64,000 nucleotides of DNA from positions 62,001 to 126,000 of the forward strand of contig VWYX01001134.1 of assembly GCA_013396525.1 (NCBI GenBank), in the 5' to 3' direction. Shown here in pieces: positions 33,870 through 47,505 of this stretch. Made by a program: the position numbers and the translations under genes. Origin of the DNA: Chaetorhynchus papuensis. Taxonomy: Eukaryota; Chordata; Aves; Passeriformes; Rhipiduridae. Under the pieces are notes generated by a model. That model made no database searches and was not told where the DNA came from. It saw only the letters and a program-made list of their open reading frames with translations. Each line of letters opens with the position of its first letter. Within the stretch, counting starts at the first letter, position 1.

Positions 33870-36800
33870 CTGCGAAAAAAGTCCAAGATCAGTTTTTGGA
33901 CCATATCATATTCTCCTCAGTTCTCTGTCTTGAAGAGTTACTTTGGGGTGTGAAAGGCAGAACAGAAAGCACTGACACTGCTCCATTATGTACTTGGAAT
34001 GCCCAGACCATGCGTGACACACACCATGCTTCGCTTTCGCAGTTTCCTCTGCTTCCAACCCACGAAAGACAAAATATGTTATGTCATCTTAGGCATGACT
34101 CTCCCACCCCTACCCCAGGCTGAGCTGCTGAAAGCTAAGCCACACAGATGTCTCCACTTAATTTCCTTCCTTCCATGCCTGCTTCCTGACTTGCACAAGT
34201 ATTTCTAGCTAGGATCCAGCTAACCCTCTCGCTGCCCTCTCGCCAGCCTCCTGACTGCGCCCCATTTGTTCACACAGTTTGAACACACAGGCACAGTCCA
34301 CAGAAAAAACAAGGCACTGTTTGGCAGCACTGAGGGCAGAACAATAGCAGCCCTCCTCCTCCTCACCACACTCACTTCCCTCCTCCTCCTCTTGTGGCTT
34401 TTATTAAATCCTATATTGAAGGATCAGTGTGACTTGCTAGTCAACCTGTACATAACAGGGTCACAAACCCCACAGTCTAATTACAAATGCGGACTCTGTA
34501 CATAGGAATGACCTGAATATTCAGAATACAAAGCAAGCACAAAAGGGTCTTTACAAAACAAAGTAAACCAGAGAGATGACATCAGAAGTCAGCACTGTTG
34601 GGCATCCTCATACTCTTATCCGAGTCAATGGGAGTTTTGTCAATGATACCAATGACAGGACAGAGCCTTTTCTTCCTTCAGATTCAGTTATTCAGAGACA
34701 TTTCCAACTTGATGGCCACAGTCTCTGCCAGCTGGACCAGTTTCCCTGCACGCTATTGGGCACTGATAGGAAATGATAAGAATGCTGCATGGCTTCATCT
34801 TCTGCTACGAATGTTCCCCCAACCCTGGGCACAGCAGCTCCCTGAAATGGAGCTGGCTCTGCAAGGCTGGATGAGAGGTGTCTGACAATGGCTCCTCACC
34901 ACACAGGGGCTAAACTGCTGCTGCACACTCATCCCCAGCCTTCTCCAGAGCCAGGAGCTCATGTGTGTGTCAGTTCAAGACCCCTGCCCCTCACACTGTG
35001 TGCAGAGCACAGGACTGAACGAAGCAAAAGCAGTGGGTAGGAGCCCACCTCCTACACCAGCTGTTTGAAGGCAGAAGCTTTACAGGCACCTGATTTTACA
35101 GACTGAAGATTTCCACCAGCAGAGGTGATACCAGCCATATGTCCTTTGGGGGCACCTTACACCATGAAAACAAAACAGCAGAACACAGCCCTATTTCAGT
35201 GTAGAATTTGGAGTCAGGAGCTTTGCCCCTTTCTCATGGCAGGTTGAACATTTATCTCATTAGAAAAGTGTTAAAAGGGACAGAAACTGATCCTTAATTC
35301 AGAAGTAAAGAATGTCTGAAAAGTACTTTGAAGACAGAAAGTGCTATTCAAGTGCTTGCTATTACCATCTTTAAGATACAGTAGCTGTTGCTAATGGGAG
35401 ACTTTGCCTTAGACTACGAAGCAATTAAAATTACTTCATTTCTAGCAGCACATGAGAACCAAAAAGAAAAAGCCGCCACTCCTAGCCCCACCATGTGTGC
35501 CTGCAGGAATTGTGTTACAAATGTTTTCAATCCCTTGCGCCATGATGCTTTTCAAGAGGATGGATCAGAGGGATGTTCAGGACAAACTCCAGCCATCCAG
35601 CATGTGGATGGCTTCTAGAGAAACAAACATCATAGTAAAAGGAGAAAGAAGAAAAAGCTCCCCAAAAGGTCCTCCCCTTTCCAAGAAAAAAGGGATTGAA
35701 GGACTCAGATAACTGTTCTGTCAGGAACAGTTCACAGTAGGATGTTTCTAACAGAAGGCTGAAGTTTTATCTTCCTACAGAAGTGATTTGCAACAAGGAT
35801 CAAGTCTTCCACGTGTCTAGTGACGTGCTTACCATGAAGTACATGCATTTAAACTAAGCTTTTACTCCACGTTACCATGTCATTGCTTCCACACAAGAGG
35901 ACAGAGATTTCCTCCAAGTATGCCCTTGTTATTATATGCACCCTCTACTCCTGTGCCGCTCAGGACCTATGGCCCATGGGATTCTTCCCCACAGTGTCTG
36001 GTAAGGCCCCTAGTGAAAGCCAGCCAAGGATACCCATGTTCCCCATCGAGAGTCAAATTACTTTGTAGAGCCCATTTTCCACCCTCTTCAGTCTGCAGAG
36101 TGCTCCTGCCTAAATGGTGACCACCATTTTTAAGTGATGCACAGCAGAAAAAGCCATGACACTTTGAATAGATTCATTCATGGATTATCAATCACTTCTG
36201 GAGTTTTATAATCCCAAGAACTTTTAATAATATGACTTAGGCAGTAGGGAAAGCTAAGGTATCCTTGTAGTGGAACAAAAATCTTAAATAGTCCTTACAG
36301 TGCAAGTAGTAAAGCAGCGCTGGAGGATGAAGAAGGTCATGAATAGAAGCTGTGGAGGTTCCTGGCATCCAGTACCACCATCTGCTTTCATCTCCATGAA
36401 CTGCTGTTACATTCCCATTACCATCATCCTTTGGGACTGACTGAGCCTGCTCCCGCTCCTTCATTGTAAGTCCCTCCTTGATGAGCTCCTCAAACAAACC
36501 CAGCCCCTTCCACAGCCCTCCCCTTCCAAGTTCTCACAATTATCTCTTTTCATGGTCTCTTGCTCAGTTAATTTAATTCCTTCTCATGCTGTTACAGTGA
36601 CTTCTGCCCCCAAACTATCGGGGCTTTACAACCACCTCCACCAGCTCCTCAGAACAGCAACATTCTAGCTCTTGTTTCTTGTCTCCTTATTTCTAGGTTT
36701 GCCAGATGTTGAACAGCTGTTAACATCTCTGTTACTCTTTGAAAATCTTGATACTGATTACAGATAATATAAATCAAAAAATGCAAGCAGCTCTTGCTTT

Positions 36801-39800
36801 ATTACTATGGCTGCAAAGACATGTTTTTTTCTTTCACACGGAATTTCACTACACCACCTCCAGCATACAGCTCTGACATTGACAAACACCAGTGGTGACA
36901 GCTCCCCTCTTCTGCCTTCCTTCCTGTGCTGCCCGGAATAAAAAGTTGTTAATGAAGCCCACCTAGCTCACAGAGGTTGATTTCAGTGGTTTGATTGCTG
37001 GCTTGCTGCTGTGCCTTATTTAATTTAATATCACAGGGGCTGCATGAAGCAGTCAGGAGGCCACAGGTCATCAAAAAGGTGTCTCATTAGCAGCACAATC
37101 AGAATAAATGGGAGAAAATGGAGGTGAGGAAGGAACCTGGTGCCATGGCAAAGAATGGATCTGCTTGTGCAAACTGTAAGGATGGAGCGGGATGTGTGCT
37201 GCTGCTGTTGATCAGAAAGATAACTCCAGATGTTTCATGAAACTGAGTGCAGGTGTCTAACCGAGGAACAGGCGAGACAGACCTTAACAAGTAACCACCT
37301 CTAACAGCACTTTCTGTATTTAAAATCCCTTGTGTGAACATGCCTGATCTTCACTGTGCCATCCATACACTTCTGCAATAAGCTTCAGGCATTCAAGAAG
37401 ACAGGAAAGTTTTTGGTAATTTGTGCTTTACAGTGTATTGCTTGGTTTACACTTCATACGTTTTTGCAGTATTGATTACAACAGTTTTGCAAATACACTG
37501 TGACAAAGGTTTTACTACAAAGGAAACCTTCCTAAGATTTATGGTGACATAAGGAAAGCCTTGCTAGGATTTCACTGAAAAAATCATATCCAAATGAGAT
37601 TGTCAGTGAAAAATAAGAAGTTTACTCACATTTACAAAGATAAACTTGACAGCAAACCAATTTTCTGAATTAATTGCCTGCATGATCAAATGCATCACAC
37701 TCCTTGTACTAGACAATAAGAGCTGAGTAGTTCTTCATGAGGACAGTGCATAGTGGGGCTTATTTTGTTGGGTGTTTTTATTTTTTTTTTGGTTTGTTTG
37801 CTTGTTCTTTTGATTTTGCTCTGGGCTGGACTGGTCACATTATGGCGGATGAGTGGGAGTTTGGGGCCAGAAGGGACAATCATGCAAAATCAGTAGCTGT
37901 AGATCTAAAATATTGGCTGGTGCGGGTGTAATCTCTTCAGGGAGCAACAGGAAAGAAAGGCAGCATTTTTGCTGATGGATGCTACTGGTTGGAGCCTCCC
38001 CAGCAAACTGAGAACTCAGAATGGAAAGTTTCTGCTTCATGTGTCAGTGTTGTGCAGAAGCAATAAGAGGAAAAACATCTCCTTGTGCACGACAAAACAC
38101 TTAAATGAAGTACACAGTGATGCTTACCCTGCTCTGCAGTGTGGCCATTCCCTGAGGGCTCTCAGGACAGCAGCCAACCCGTTGTGGGGCCTCAGCTCAG
38201 ATTTTCGCAGCCCTTTGTCTGGCAGCACCTTTGAAGAAAGATGCTCCTGGCTGCCTAGGCTGTCCCCTACCAGGAGTCATGGATTTTCTCTCCTTGATCT
38301 CTTCTTTTGCTATGGATGAGTTTCAAGAAAAAGCTGGTTCATGCCATCCAGGTTGTTATGTGAACAGGATGATATGGGATACGTGTTTTCTGTGCACCAG
38401 GAACTAATCTTTGCCTCTGTCCAGAGGACAAGAAAATTTAAGAGCCTAGTGTGGGGTCATATGCAAGTATAATGGCTGGATATAATGCAGGGCTTGCTGG
38501 AAAATGATTCCCCACACACTTGCCAGGCCTCTTAACTGTGAGTGTTTGCAGACACGAAAGGCAGAACCTAGCAGCTCCCCAGTGCTTGAATGATGACATC
38601 TGGTGTGTGTGACCCATGAGCAGGACTGGTGGACACAACAGGGCCCACAGCAGTATGGTGAGATGTCCAGAATATCCCCAAGGCATCTCTGAGCCAAGTC
38701 ATGGTCACACAGCTGTTCCTCATGACTTAAGTCACCCTGATGTAAAATAACTTCTGAGCACAGTGGGGCACAACCCCTGGAGCAACTCCTGAAATTACTC
38801 TCTATGTGAAAATATCTTTAATCAGCTGCAACTGGGCTCATACTACCCTAGACACTGCTCTAATAGAGCAGTAAATCTGAGCTGGACACACGAGAAACCA
38901 GCTGCTACAAAGAACTACTTGTCACATTGCTCTTTAGCTGACATAAATGAGCGTGACTGAAGCCAGTAGAACTGCGCTGATTTGCATCAGCAAAATAATT
39001 CCACATGAGGAAAATTCAGTGGGAGTAAAGAGTCTTAATTTACCTCGCCCTTCCCAATAATAATAATGCTGATAGCAAAGCTGAATTGATGAAGTAAAGG
39101 CTATCAGGGGCTCTTTGCACTCCCATGCCACATACAGAAAATTTAGAGAAAAAGGGAGGAGGAGAAGATCTTGTATTTGCTTCTAGCAGTTAACTGTTAG
39201 CAGAGGGCAGGAATGAACTACCTCCTTTCCTTACATCACTGCACAATGAGCAAAAAATCATTGTAAGCCTGGAGGTCCACCTTCTCTGAAGTGTCAGCCC
39301 AGATATTGCTAGCCAGCCTGTAGAGTCTACAGAGGACTGTCATTCTCCTAAACAGGATTTATAAAATGGGATTAAATACAGTTTTATCAATGAGTGAATA
39401 AACTGAAAGCATATTAAAGAGAAAATCCCTACCCAAAGAAGCAAGTGTAGCAGTTTTATACCAATAAAATTCTTGTACTAGAGTCCATTAAAATGTGGGC
39501 TAATCTGTAGGATTACCACTTTCTTTAAGCTCACTCACAGGTAAGTGTGACAAGTGTCCTGGCATCAGTCATGATAATATGCTTTATAACTTCTTTTCCT
39601 GAGAAATTAGGGCAATAAAACCATAAGGAGTGTTTGCCACGATTCAGCTATCATGTATTGACTGCTTTGCACTTCCGTGTTGATTTAAAATATTTAGCCT
39701 CTAGGAGATGGTGGTGCTTCTGCAGCTATAAAGAAGCCTGTGGCAATGACTAAAGCAGACCAACGTGGGCAAAGATGCCTGTTCATCCCCTGGAAAATGG

Positions 39801-42293
39801 GTGAAGAATCACTGTGACAGAGTGTAGCAGAGAACTAGTTAGACAATTTTGGTAGGAGGTGTTTGCTTTTGGTGAAAATCTAAAAAACTGCTAAGTGTCA
39901 GTTGAAGATAAAAGTACTTTCTAATGGTGCCTTTCTGGCAAGGTGCTACTTCTGCCTGAGTACCCCAATGTGTTCCCTGGACTGGACCATTTGATCCAGG
40001 ATAGCTACAACAGTCTCATATCCTGGAGGCAATGCTTTTGCTCAGCATTAGTGCACTGCAAGAAATACAGAACAGTCTGGAATGTGAGCCAACCAAATTA
40101 CAGTTCCCGTAACACATCTGCAGTTGTGTTTCCAGCTGGGCTCTACAGGAAAATCAGATTTACAACTAAAATTATTCAGACTTTAATTCAGGCTCTAAGC
40201 AGTCATTTACTACCCCCCAAAATTATCCTTATCCCAGACTTGATTTTGTGTTGAGAAACAGCTTCAATATAGACTTTAAAGCTCCGATTAGTCTAGATTG
40301 CAGTGAGGATTTTTGGGAAAACTAATCAGCAAATTTTCTGCTTGCTCAAGCATCTGTGTATAGTGAAAAATATAACCAAGCTGGCCCTTTGTTTAAAACT
40401 CCTAAAAGTGACCAATTTGTTTTCCCATTCTTCAGATCTTGTGAATCTATTCTTGAGTCATGGCTCAAATGATGCTGTTTTTTCTGTTTCAGCTCACTGA
40501 GGGATTGCATTATTATGATTTTGATTTATTCTTTGCAAAGTTACAAGCTTCCCAAGAAAGAACTGTCTGCCCGGAGTAGGTCTCCTGGGAAAAGGGAATC
40601 ATATTCAAAATGTAGATTTTGACAATTCATTAAGTTTGCATAAGTTTAAAATCTTGTTCATCATATACGGAAAATATTTCTTTAATATACTCAAATAAAG
40701 CAGAATTATCTTGGGCCCTGAAGTCTGTATCTTGTTAAAAGAAATAAAGCAATGACTAGATAGCCCTATAACTCTGACTAGAAGCAGTGTGAATAACGAC
40801 ATACCCAAGTCATCAGTCTTCCATTAGACCACTATCACAATGCAGACACCTGCATTTTCCCAAGGAATCACTTCATTTATTTTCTAAAGATAATGCCAAG
40901 CAGTGATAAACACATAAATTGAGATTTTGGCCCACCATTCAATAATACTAACTGTTAAATGCCTACTGCTTTGTGGAACATTGCAAGATCATGCCTCACA
41001 CCTCAAGCTCTAAAATGGAGCCTCCTCAGTTTCATTTCTGTGCTGTTCCATTAACGTCAAAGCTCTCAGCCAAATGCTGGCTGTTCACATTAAATATGGT
41101 CATGTAAGTTTAAATGATTTTAAAAAAAGAGACATAGCTGAATTAAGAGAGTTATACCACATAAGCTGTGCAGTATTATTTCTCAAATCTCTTATCCCTA
41201 CAACTGCATACAGGAAACAAAGAACAATCTTTTTTGGAAGAGGGAATTTACTATGTATCTAATTCAAGAATGTATTTTTGGAACACTAAAAGTGGGATAT
41301 TTTTGAGTGCTAGAAATCCAGAGGGAGAAATGTACTAAATGCTGGTTGAAAAATCTAAAGCATGCCAGGAAAAACAGATGGATGTTAGGACCCATTGTAA
41401 TAGAGAAAAAAAATGTTCTAAAATGTTAGCTATTGTCCTTCTGTTGTCTATACAGCATTGTGAGAAGACACTTGCTTCACCAAATGTAATAATATTGAAT
41501 TAAAAGCTGATTTTACAAAGCTAGAGAGATCATAATTCACAGTTCAAGGTCAATCTATGAATGACTTGAGTAAAATTGCACCAAAAATAATCAGTCTGAG
41601 CTGAACAGATATGCTTGCTGTCTATAGGCATAATTGAATGGTTTGTTTTAAAATCTCTTCTCTCTACAGTAATGTTGTTTTGTCTCTGTGACCAATAAGT
41701 CTTTAAAGATACATTTTTGAAGTAAAGATCTAGAACCTGAACATTAGGCCTTAAGGTTTAGTTGCCTTACACCTCAGAGCAAGTTATTTTTTTTCTGGTT
41801 AAATACAACATTGTTTTGCTCCAAACACTGTTTTTTGACAGCTTCTCCTACCAGCTTCTGCACTTACTCAGTTATAGGTACAACCTTGTATTTGGAAGAT
41901 CTGTAGGAGACCAGATCACCATTGTTACATTTGCAAAGGTGTCCCCAGTCTCCTGCTGCTGAAGGGTTTCATGGAGTATCCTATGGACCACCCTGCCAAA
42001 CAACAGACCTGAGGTGGGGGCCCAGCCCCCTTCAGCTCTCCATCACCCAACCAGCCAGCTGTGATTAGAGCGGTGACACCACCCCTGGTGTTTTTAGCAA
42101 CTTGGATTAAACAAATCTGGGGTGTCTCTATTGTTTCCAGCACACAGGTGCTTCTCACCATAAAAATTACACTCTTAAAAGCAGAGCCACTGCCAAGCAT
42201 GAGCCAGAAGAGCAGAACCCCCTTCTCTGTTGGAATTTTCCCCACCCTCGCTCCTGATGCTCAGGGAAGCCTGGATGTTGGAACATTATTTCA

Positions 42294-42351
42294 TATAGGA
42301 ATAAAGCAGTTATTCCTATATAAGTATATATAGGAATAATATATTCCTATA
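42294..42351. repeat. Cluster of AT-rich palindromes
   Basis: Four alternating inverted copies of TATAGGAATA are packed into 58 nt. TATAGGAATAA (42294-42304) pairs with TTATTCCTATA (42310-42320), and TATAGGAATA (42329-42338) pairs with TATTCCTATA (42342-42351). The loops are 5 and 3 nt, and both stems are perfect. Confidence 0.9.
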
Positions 42352-43097
42352 AGTATGTGGCATGGCCTGGGGATGGAGACAAAAAACAATGCTTTAGGTG
42401 GGAAGAAGTTCTGTGGGACCAGGGAAGAAAACATGGACGGAGGCTGAGGGATGACAATGGAAGTACAGCCCCACTCCCCAAAGCTCCTCACCTTCAAAAG
42501 CCCCAGTGATCTTTCCCAGCAACACTCTCTTCAAAGGATCCTCTTCTGAGAAATCTGCTGTCACAAACTTAAATGAAGCCTATCCTGAGGAGCAGCTGCT
42601 GGCTCTGAGGAAAGGTTGAGGGCTGAAGCACATCATGGAGGAACCATCTTCCCTACCTTTAGTCAGTGTGAAGACCAAACCCCCTGCTGGGCCTCTGAGG
42701 ACCACAGTGACTGCACATCGTGACCTGTGCATCAGCAGGTATGTCACACCTCTAGCACTGCCAACACACAATAGGTTTAAAGAAAAAAGCAGCAGCACCT
42801 TCTTATTCACATACACACTAAAACAACTGCAACCCTAAAATATCAAGCCAGGGGCATTTTAAACATGTAAACAAATAAACCAACTTTGCTTGGCAGTCAG
42901 TCCAAGTAATCTGTGACCATCATGGAAAATCTCAATCCAAAATGTAAAAAGCTGTTCATTTTAAGGAAGGAAATCCTGGGTGGGGAGCTTCACCAGCTTG
43001 CTGATGTCAATCTCAACACATACATGGCCAACTTGATAAAATCTCCTCTGTTACTACAGCAGCTACAGACCACTCAAAGAACAGAGAGAGGAATTAC

Positions 43098-43485
43098 CAT
43101 AGAATGGATTGGGTTGGAAAGGACCTAAATGATTATCTAGTTCCAACCTCCCTGCCATGGGCAGGAACACCTTCCACTAGACCAGGTTGCTCAAAGCCCC
43201 ATCCAACCTGGCCTTGAACACTTTCAGGGACAAGACAACCCCAGCTTCTCTGGGCAACCTGTTCCAGTGTCTCATTACCCTCACAGTAAAGGATTTCTTA
43301 CTAATATTTAATCCAAACCCACTGTCTTCCAGTGTACAGCCCTTGTCCTGTCACTACATGCCCTGTAGAAAGTCCCTCTCCAACTCTCTTGCAGAACCTG
43401 CTTCAGGCACTGTAAGGCTGCACCAAGGTCTCCCCGGAGCCTTCTCTTCTCCAGGCTGTACAACCCCAGCTCTCTCAGCCTGTAT
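43098..43485 (-). mobile_element. CR1 LINE 3' fragment (CR1-Y-like)
   Basis: The minus-strand element shows its 3' end at the left as CATAGAATGG. Then follow GGGTTGGAAAGGACCT, CCCTGCCATGGGCAGGAACA, CCAGGTTGCTCAAAGCCCC and CTTCTCTTCTCCAGGCTG. It is truncated at its 5' side near 43485. The block order and CATGGGCAGG wording resemble the CR1-Y group; the subfamily is from memory. Open frames inside are remnants and not genes. Confidence 0.93.
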
Positions 43486-46400
43486 CACATGAACATATTA
43501 GTTTGCTGTAGACCATTTTACCAGTGTCAGCATGAAGAAAGGCAAATGGACAATAGTGCAGAAATAAAATTCATCTCCAAATAGGCACTTTACACCGGTA
43601 ATGTCCAAAAAAACCAACTTACATACTTTCTGCTAAATGAATCAAAAGCTAAAATACTCAGTGACTTGGAACAGCCACAATATAGGAACTCCAAATAAAA
43701 GCTTTCATAACAGAAGTTGGCAGTGTTAGCAATTCAAAACCACGATAATTCAGTTTGTAGTAGAAAAGATGCATAGGAAATAGCATGGTGCCCATACTTT
43801 TGTCTTGTTACTGAAGTGGAAAATTCCTGGAAGGGAACAAATTTGAGAGCTTTAAGAGTGATTAACTATGTTGTGACAGAGGGATTTCATATCCCCAGAT
43901 TGTGGGATTTCAGATCCCTAGACTTCATGAAAGGCAGGTGATAAATAGAAGTAACTTTTTGCAAAGGGCTGTGCCTAAAATTTTCACTTGAAGATTAAGA
44001 ATTAGGACTGGCTGAAATGTTTGTGAAAAACACTAAAATTGCTGGAAAATTGAGTTCCAGAAGGTCAGAAACTATCCGCAAGGTGAGGTCAAACTTAGTG
44101 AGTAGTTTCAGCTGAAAAACACAACTCACTAGACATACTTTTCTTAAAAATAATAAAATTTAAAAAGCATTAAAAATGCACTGGACAATATTTAATTCTG
44201 AACTGAAATGCTAGTTTTCAGCGTGCAATAAAAAATTAATGATGCCTAAGCTTGATGTTTTTAGTCAGTTTTCCCTACTCCACTTGTTCATTATTTTGTT
44301 CCATTTGAGTACCAAATGCAAAAAATGCCTTATTCGGCCAAGTCCAGTAGACACAACTTTCCTTCCAGTAACTGCTACAGTGATTCCAAGCACAAATCTA
44401 CTGAGGTGGATTACAAGGAGAACTCTCCCCAGCAGCTGCGTTGCAAATTTCAGTGCAGGTGCCTTGGTCATTCCTCCCCATTTAATGTGATACCTGCTGG
44501 TCAGACCCGGTCTTTGCATGTGTTTTACAACACCGACTCTTCTGTATCTGCATCACCAACTGCACGATAATTTCTTATCTTTCTAGAGAATGTCATGTTT
44601 CACCACCCTATCCAGAGATCTGCCCATTGTACAAATTCCCAGCTGGCATGTATTTAACAACGTCACTGCCAGAGCCTACTTCTGCCTCTGTGCATCAACA
44701 AAGGTCAGAAATTATTTTTTGAAAATCCTAGCATCTCATGGAACATCAATGAAAACATGCTGCACCAGAGACAGAAAACAGCAAAAATGCCTAGCTTTTA
44801 AAACAAAACCAGAAGAAATTATTTACCTGGTTAAAATTAAAAAACCCCATGCCTTAGGAAACTGCATATTTATTATTTTGACAAGATACTAGATATGATT
44901 ATTTCACAGTTATATCATCACCTTTAGGTTCAAATCTAATGGCCTAAAAGCATGACAAAATATTTTTTTACTCAGGAGAATTCTTGTCCAATCTGCCTTT
45001 TCTTCTCTTGAAGTTACTGAGATGCACATAATTACATGGAGGCTAACTTTGGACCAAAAAGTGATAAGCTTTTTTTCTGGTGTTGCTTTGTACATATTTC
45101 CACAGCAAAACAAATGGAATGCTATAAAGAGGCTTATCACATCAAATAGGGAATTAGCAGCGGGAATCAATAATCTCCAAAGTAACAAAGATCCTATTTC
45201 CAGGCAAATACTCTTAACTTCAAAATAAACAACCCCCCCTTGTGAAACAAAAGCCTTCCAGAGGGACATTCAAACCCTCTGTGCTATGCTGAACATGCTC
45301 CAGCCTTTCTCTTTGTCCCCTGCATAGTGTGACATCAGCTTCTCACACTTTCTCCCTGAAGTTTTGAGGGCTCAGTTCACCCCCTACTGAAGTTTCTCCA
45401 CTCTCAGTTTTCCGACTCCTGTCAGGCGCCTGTACTCTTGCCCACACATTCCCCTGTTCCACCTGACACTTCAGCAATGTGAAAACCTGCTTCATTACCA
45501 CAATCCAGCTGCTCGGCTGATACCAGTATTCTTTACACTATTTTTTTCCCTGACTAGAGGTGATGTTGAACTATGGAGGGGGAGGGAATGTCCAGTGACA
45601 TCTTCCTTATATAAAATGGGAGAGAAAACTATTCCTGCCCCTGTTGACCTAAAGAATCATTTCTCCTTTACGCTTCAGACACTTCACTTCTTACATCTCG
45701 TTGGGAAAGTGTTGTAGATATCTTCCCTGTGATATTTCAAAGGAGGGTGCTATCAAAATCCACAGTTTTTGCAATTGTTTGCCCTCTAAAGAAAGACTGC
45801 CTTACATTGGTGACTGTTTTTTGAGCTCCATACTGAACAGTTATGCAGCTGGCATTCAGGCAGAAAGGCTGAAGAGAATTAATATTTAAAATACTTTGTA
45901 CTCAAGATGAGCACAGTATGTTTGTCATGGCTGCTGACATGCCATAGGAGAAGCCTGGATTTCCCTGCAGGGCACACTCAAATTCCAAGACTGAAATACC
46001 TCGGTCCCGGGCATTCAGTGCCCTGGTTTTGTGGCATACACTCGTTTTCTGCATATCTAGCTGCAGTGATGGCAAGCACAAGGGGCTTGGAAAAAGGCAA
46101 CAAACGCAATCATCACAGGCACCCTGACAAAAATCCCTTCTGAGTGTTTACTGATGATGCACAAAGTGTTCATAAAACTGGAAACTGCATCTACTGCTAG
46201 GAGAGGCTGCAGATTGGACTAAAACATGTGGGCTAGGATGGCCTGGGCAAACAGACACAGTGCCTGCTTCCCAGTTCTGCTCAACTTCTTTATTAGTTTA
46301 AAACATGCAATTTCTCGTTCATCCACATTGAGCTGAAGTAAAAGGATACACCCTCTCAGCCCCTCCTTCCAGCCCCAATGGCCACAGGCATGTGGACTTG

Positions 46401-47505
46401 TGTTTGGCTTTACAGGCACACTGAATTTATATCTGTACCCTATAGTTTATTGGGTGGTAAGCCTACTCTCATGACTGGAGATTAGCTAGTGCTAATAACA
46501 ACTTTGCTCAGCTAATGAACACCAGCTGCTAAGAAATGGGAGGCGGGGAGAATGTCTCACAACTGCTACACTCTGACAGCTTTTCAAACTCCTCTGAGCA
46601 GTCTTTTTAGCAAAATGTGCATAAAATACACACTTCCACTCTCTTTTCTTCTTTAGAGACAACAGAACATTGCTGTACAATGCATTACTGGAAATCATTG
46701 CTGCTGTATAGATACCAGGCAGCAACCCTGCAGGCTGTCTGGGATGTTTGTGAGAGGACCAAGCTCCCAATTCCCCAAACTAAGAAAGAATAATAATTTG
46801 CTGATTCTTGTCTCTGAATTCACCCACAGTCAGAAAGTGTTGACAGCAGATTTTAAGGTTCTGCTTCAGATAGAAAAGGAGAAGAGAGCTATACAAGGGT
46901 GCAGGGACACTGAAAACTCTTGGAAGGGAAACTGGGACTCAGTTTGGTGGTTTTTTGTTTTTCTTCTTTTTTTTGCTATGTCAGCGGTGGACTGAGGGGA
47001 TGGGGAAGTGCAGGGCTGAGAGTTGCTGAAGGAAGCTGGGTGTCTGGGGTTGATTTCTGTGTGAATGCAGCATGTCTATGAGATGTTCTTGTTTAGAAAC
47101 TGAGTCCTGGTAACTTTTTCCATAGAGCAGAAAAGGAGTTTGGTCTCAAGGGCTAGCCCCACACTCCCTTGGGACTGAAGTAAGCTAGAGACTGTTAGAG
47201 TCTACATGTCATAGATGGGCATTTATCAGAGCTTGTGACTTGGCTAAATTGTCTGTGCTGGCACAGCCATTGTGCAATAACCCAAATCAGAAGAAATTAG
47301 TCAAGTATTGCAGCAGAATAGCTTTATGAAACATATTCACGGACACTTTAGACTGCGGAGAGTGAAGGGAATCAGAATTTGGAGAAGTCTGAGACAGAAT
47401 TTGGCCAAAGACACACAGAAAAACCCAGCCAACAACGTCGTACACTTCAAAAGCCAAAGATGTTGCTAATACACATTGACACAGAGTTCTTTTGATACCT
47501 TGTGC

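Noticed and set aside
43187..43492. 101-codon plus-strand frame
   Set aside because: Lies entirely inside the CR1 fragment at 43098-43485 and is antisense to the element.
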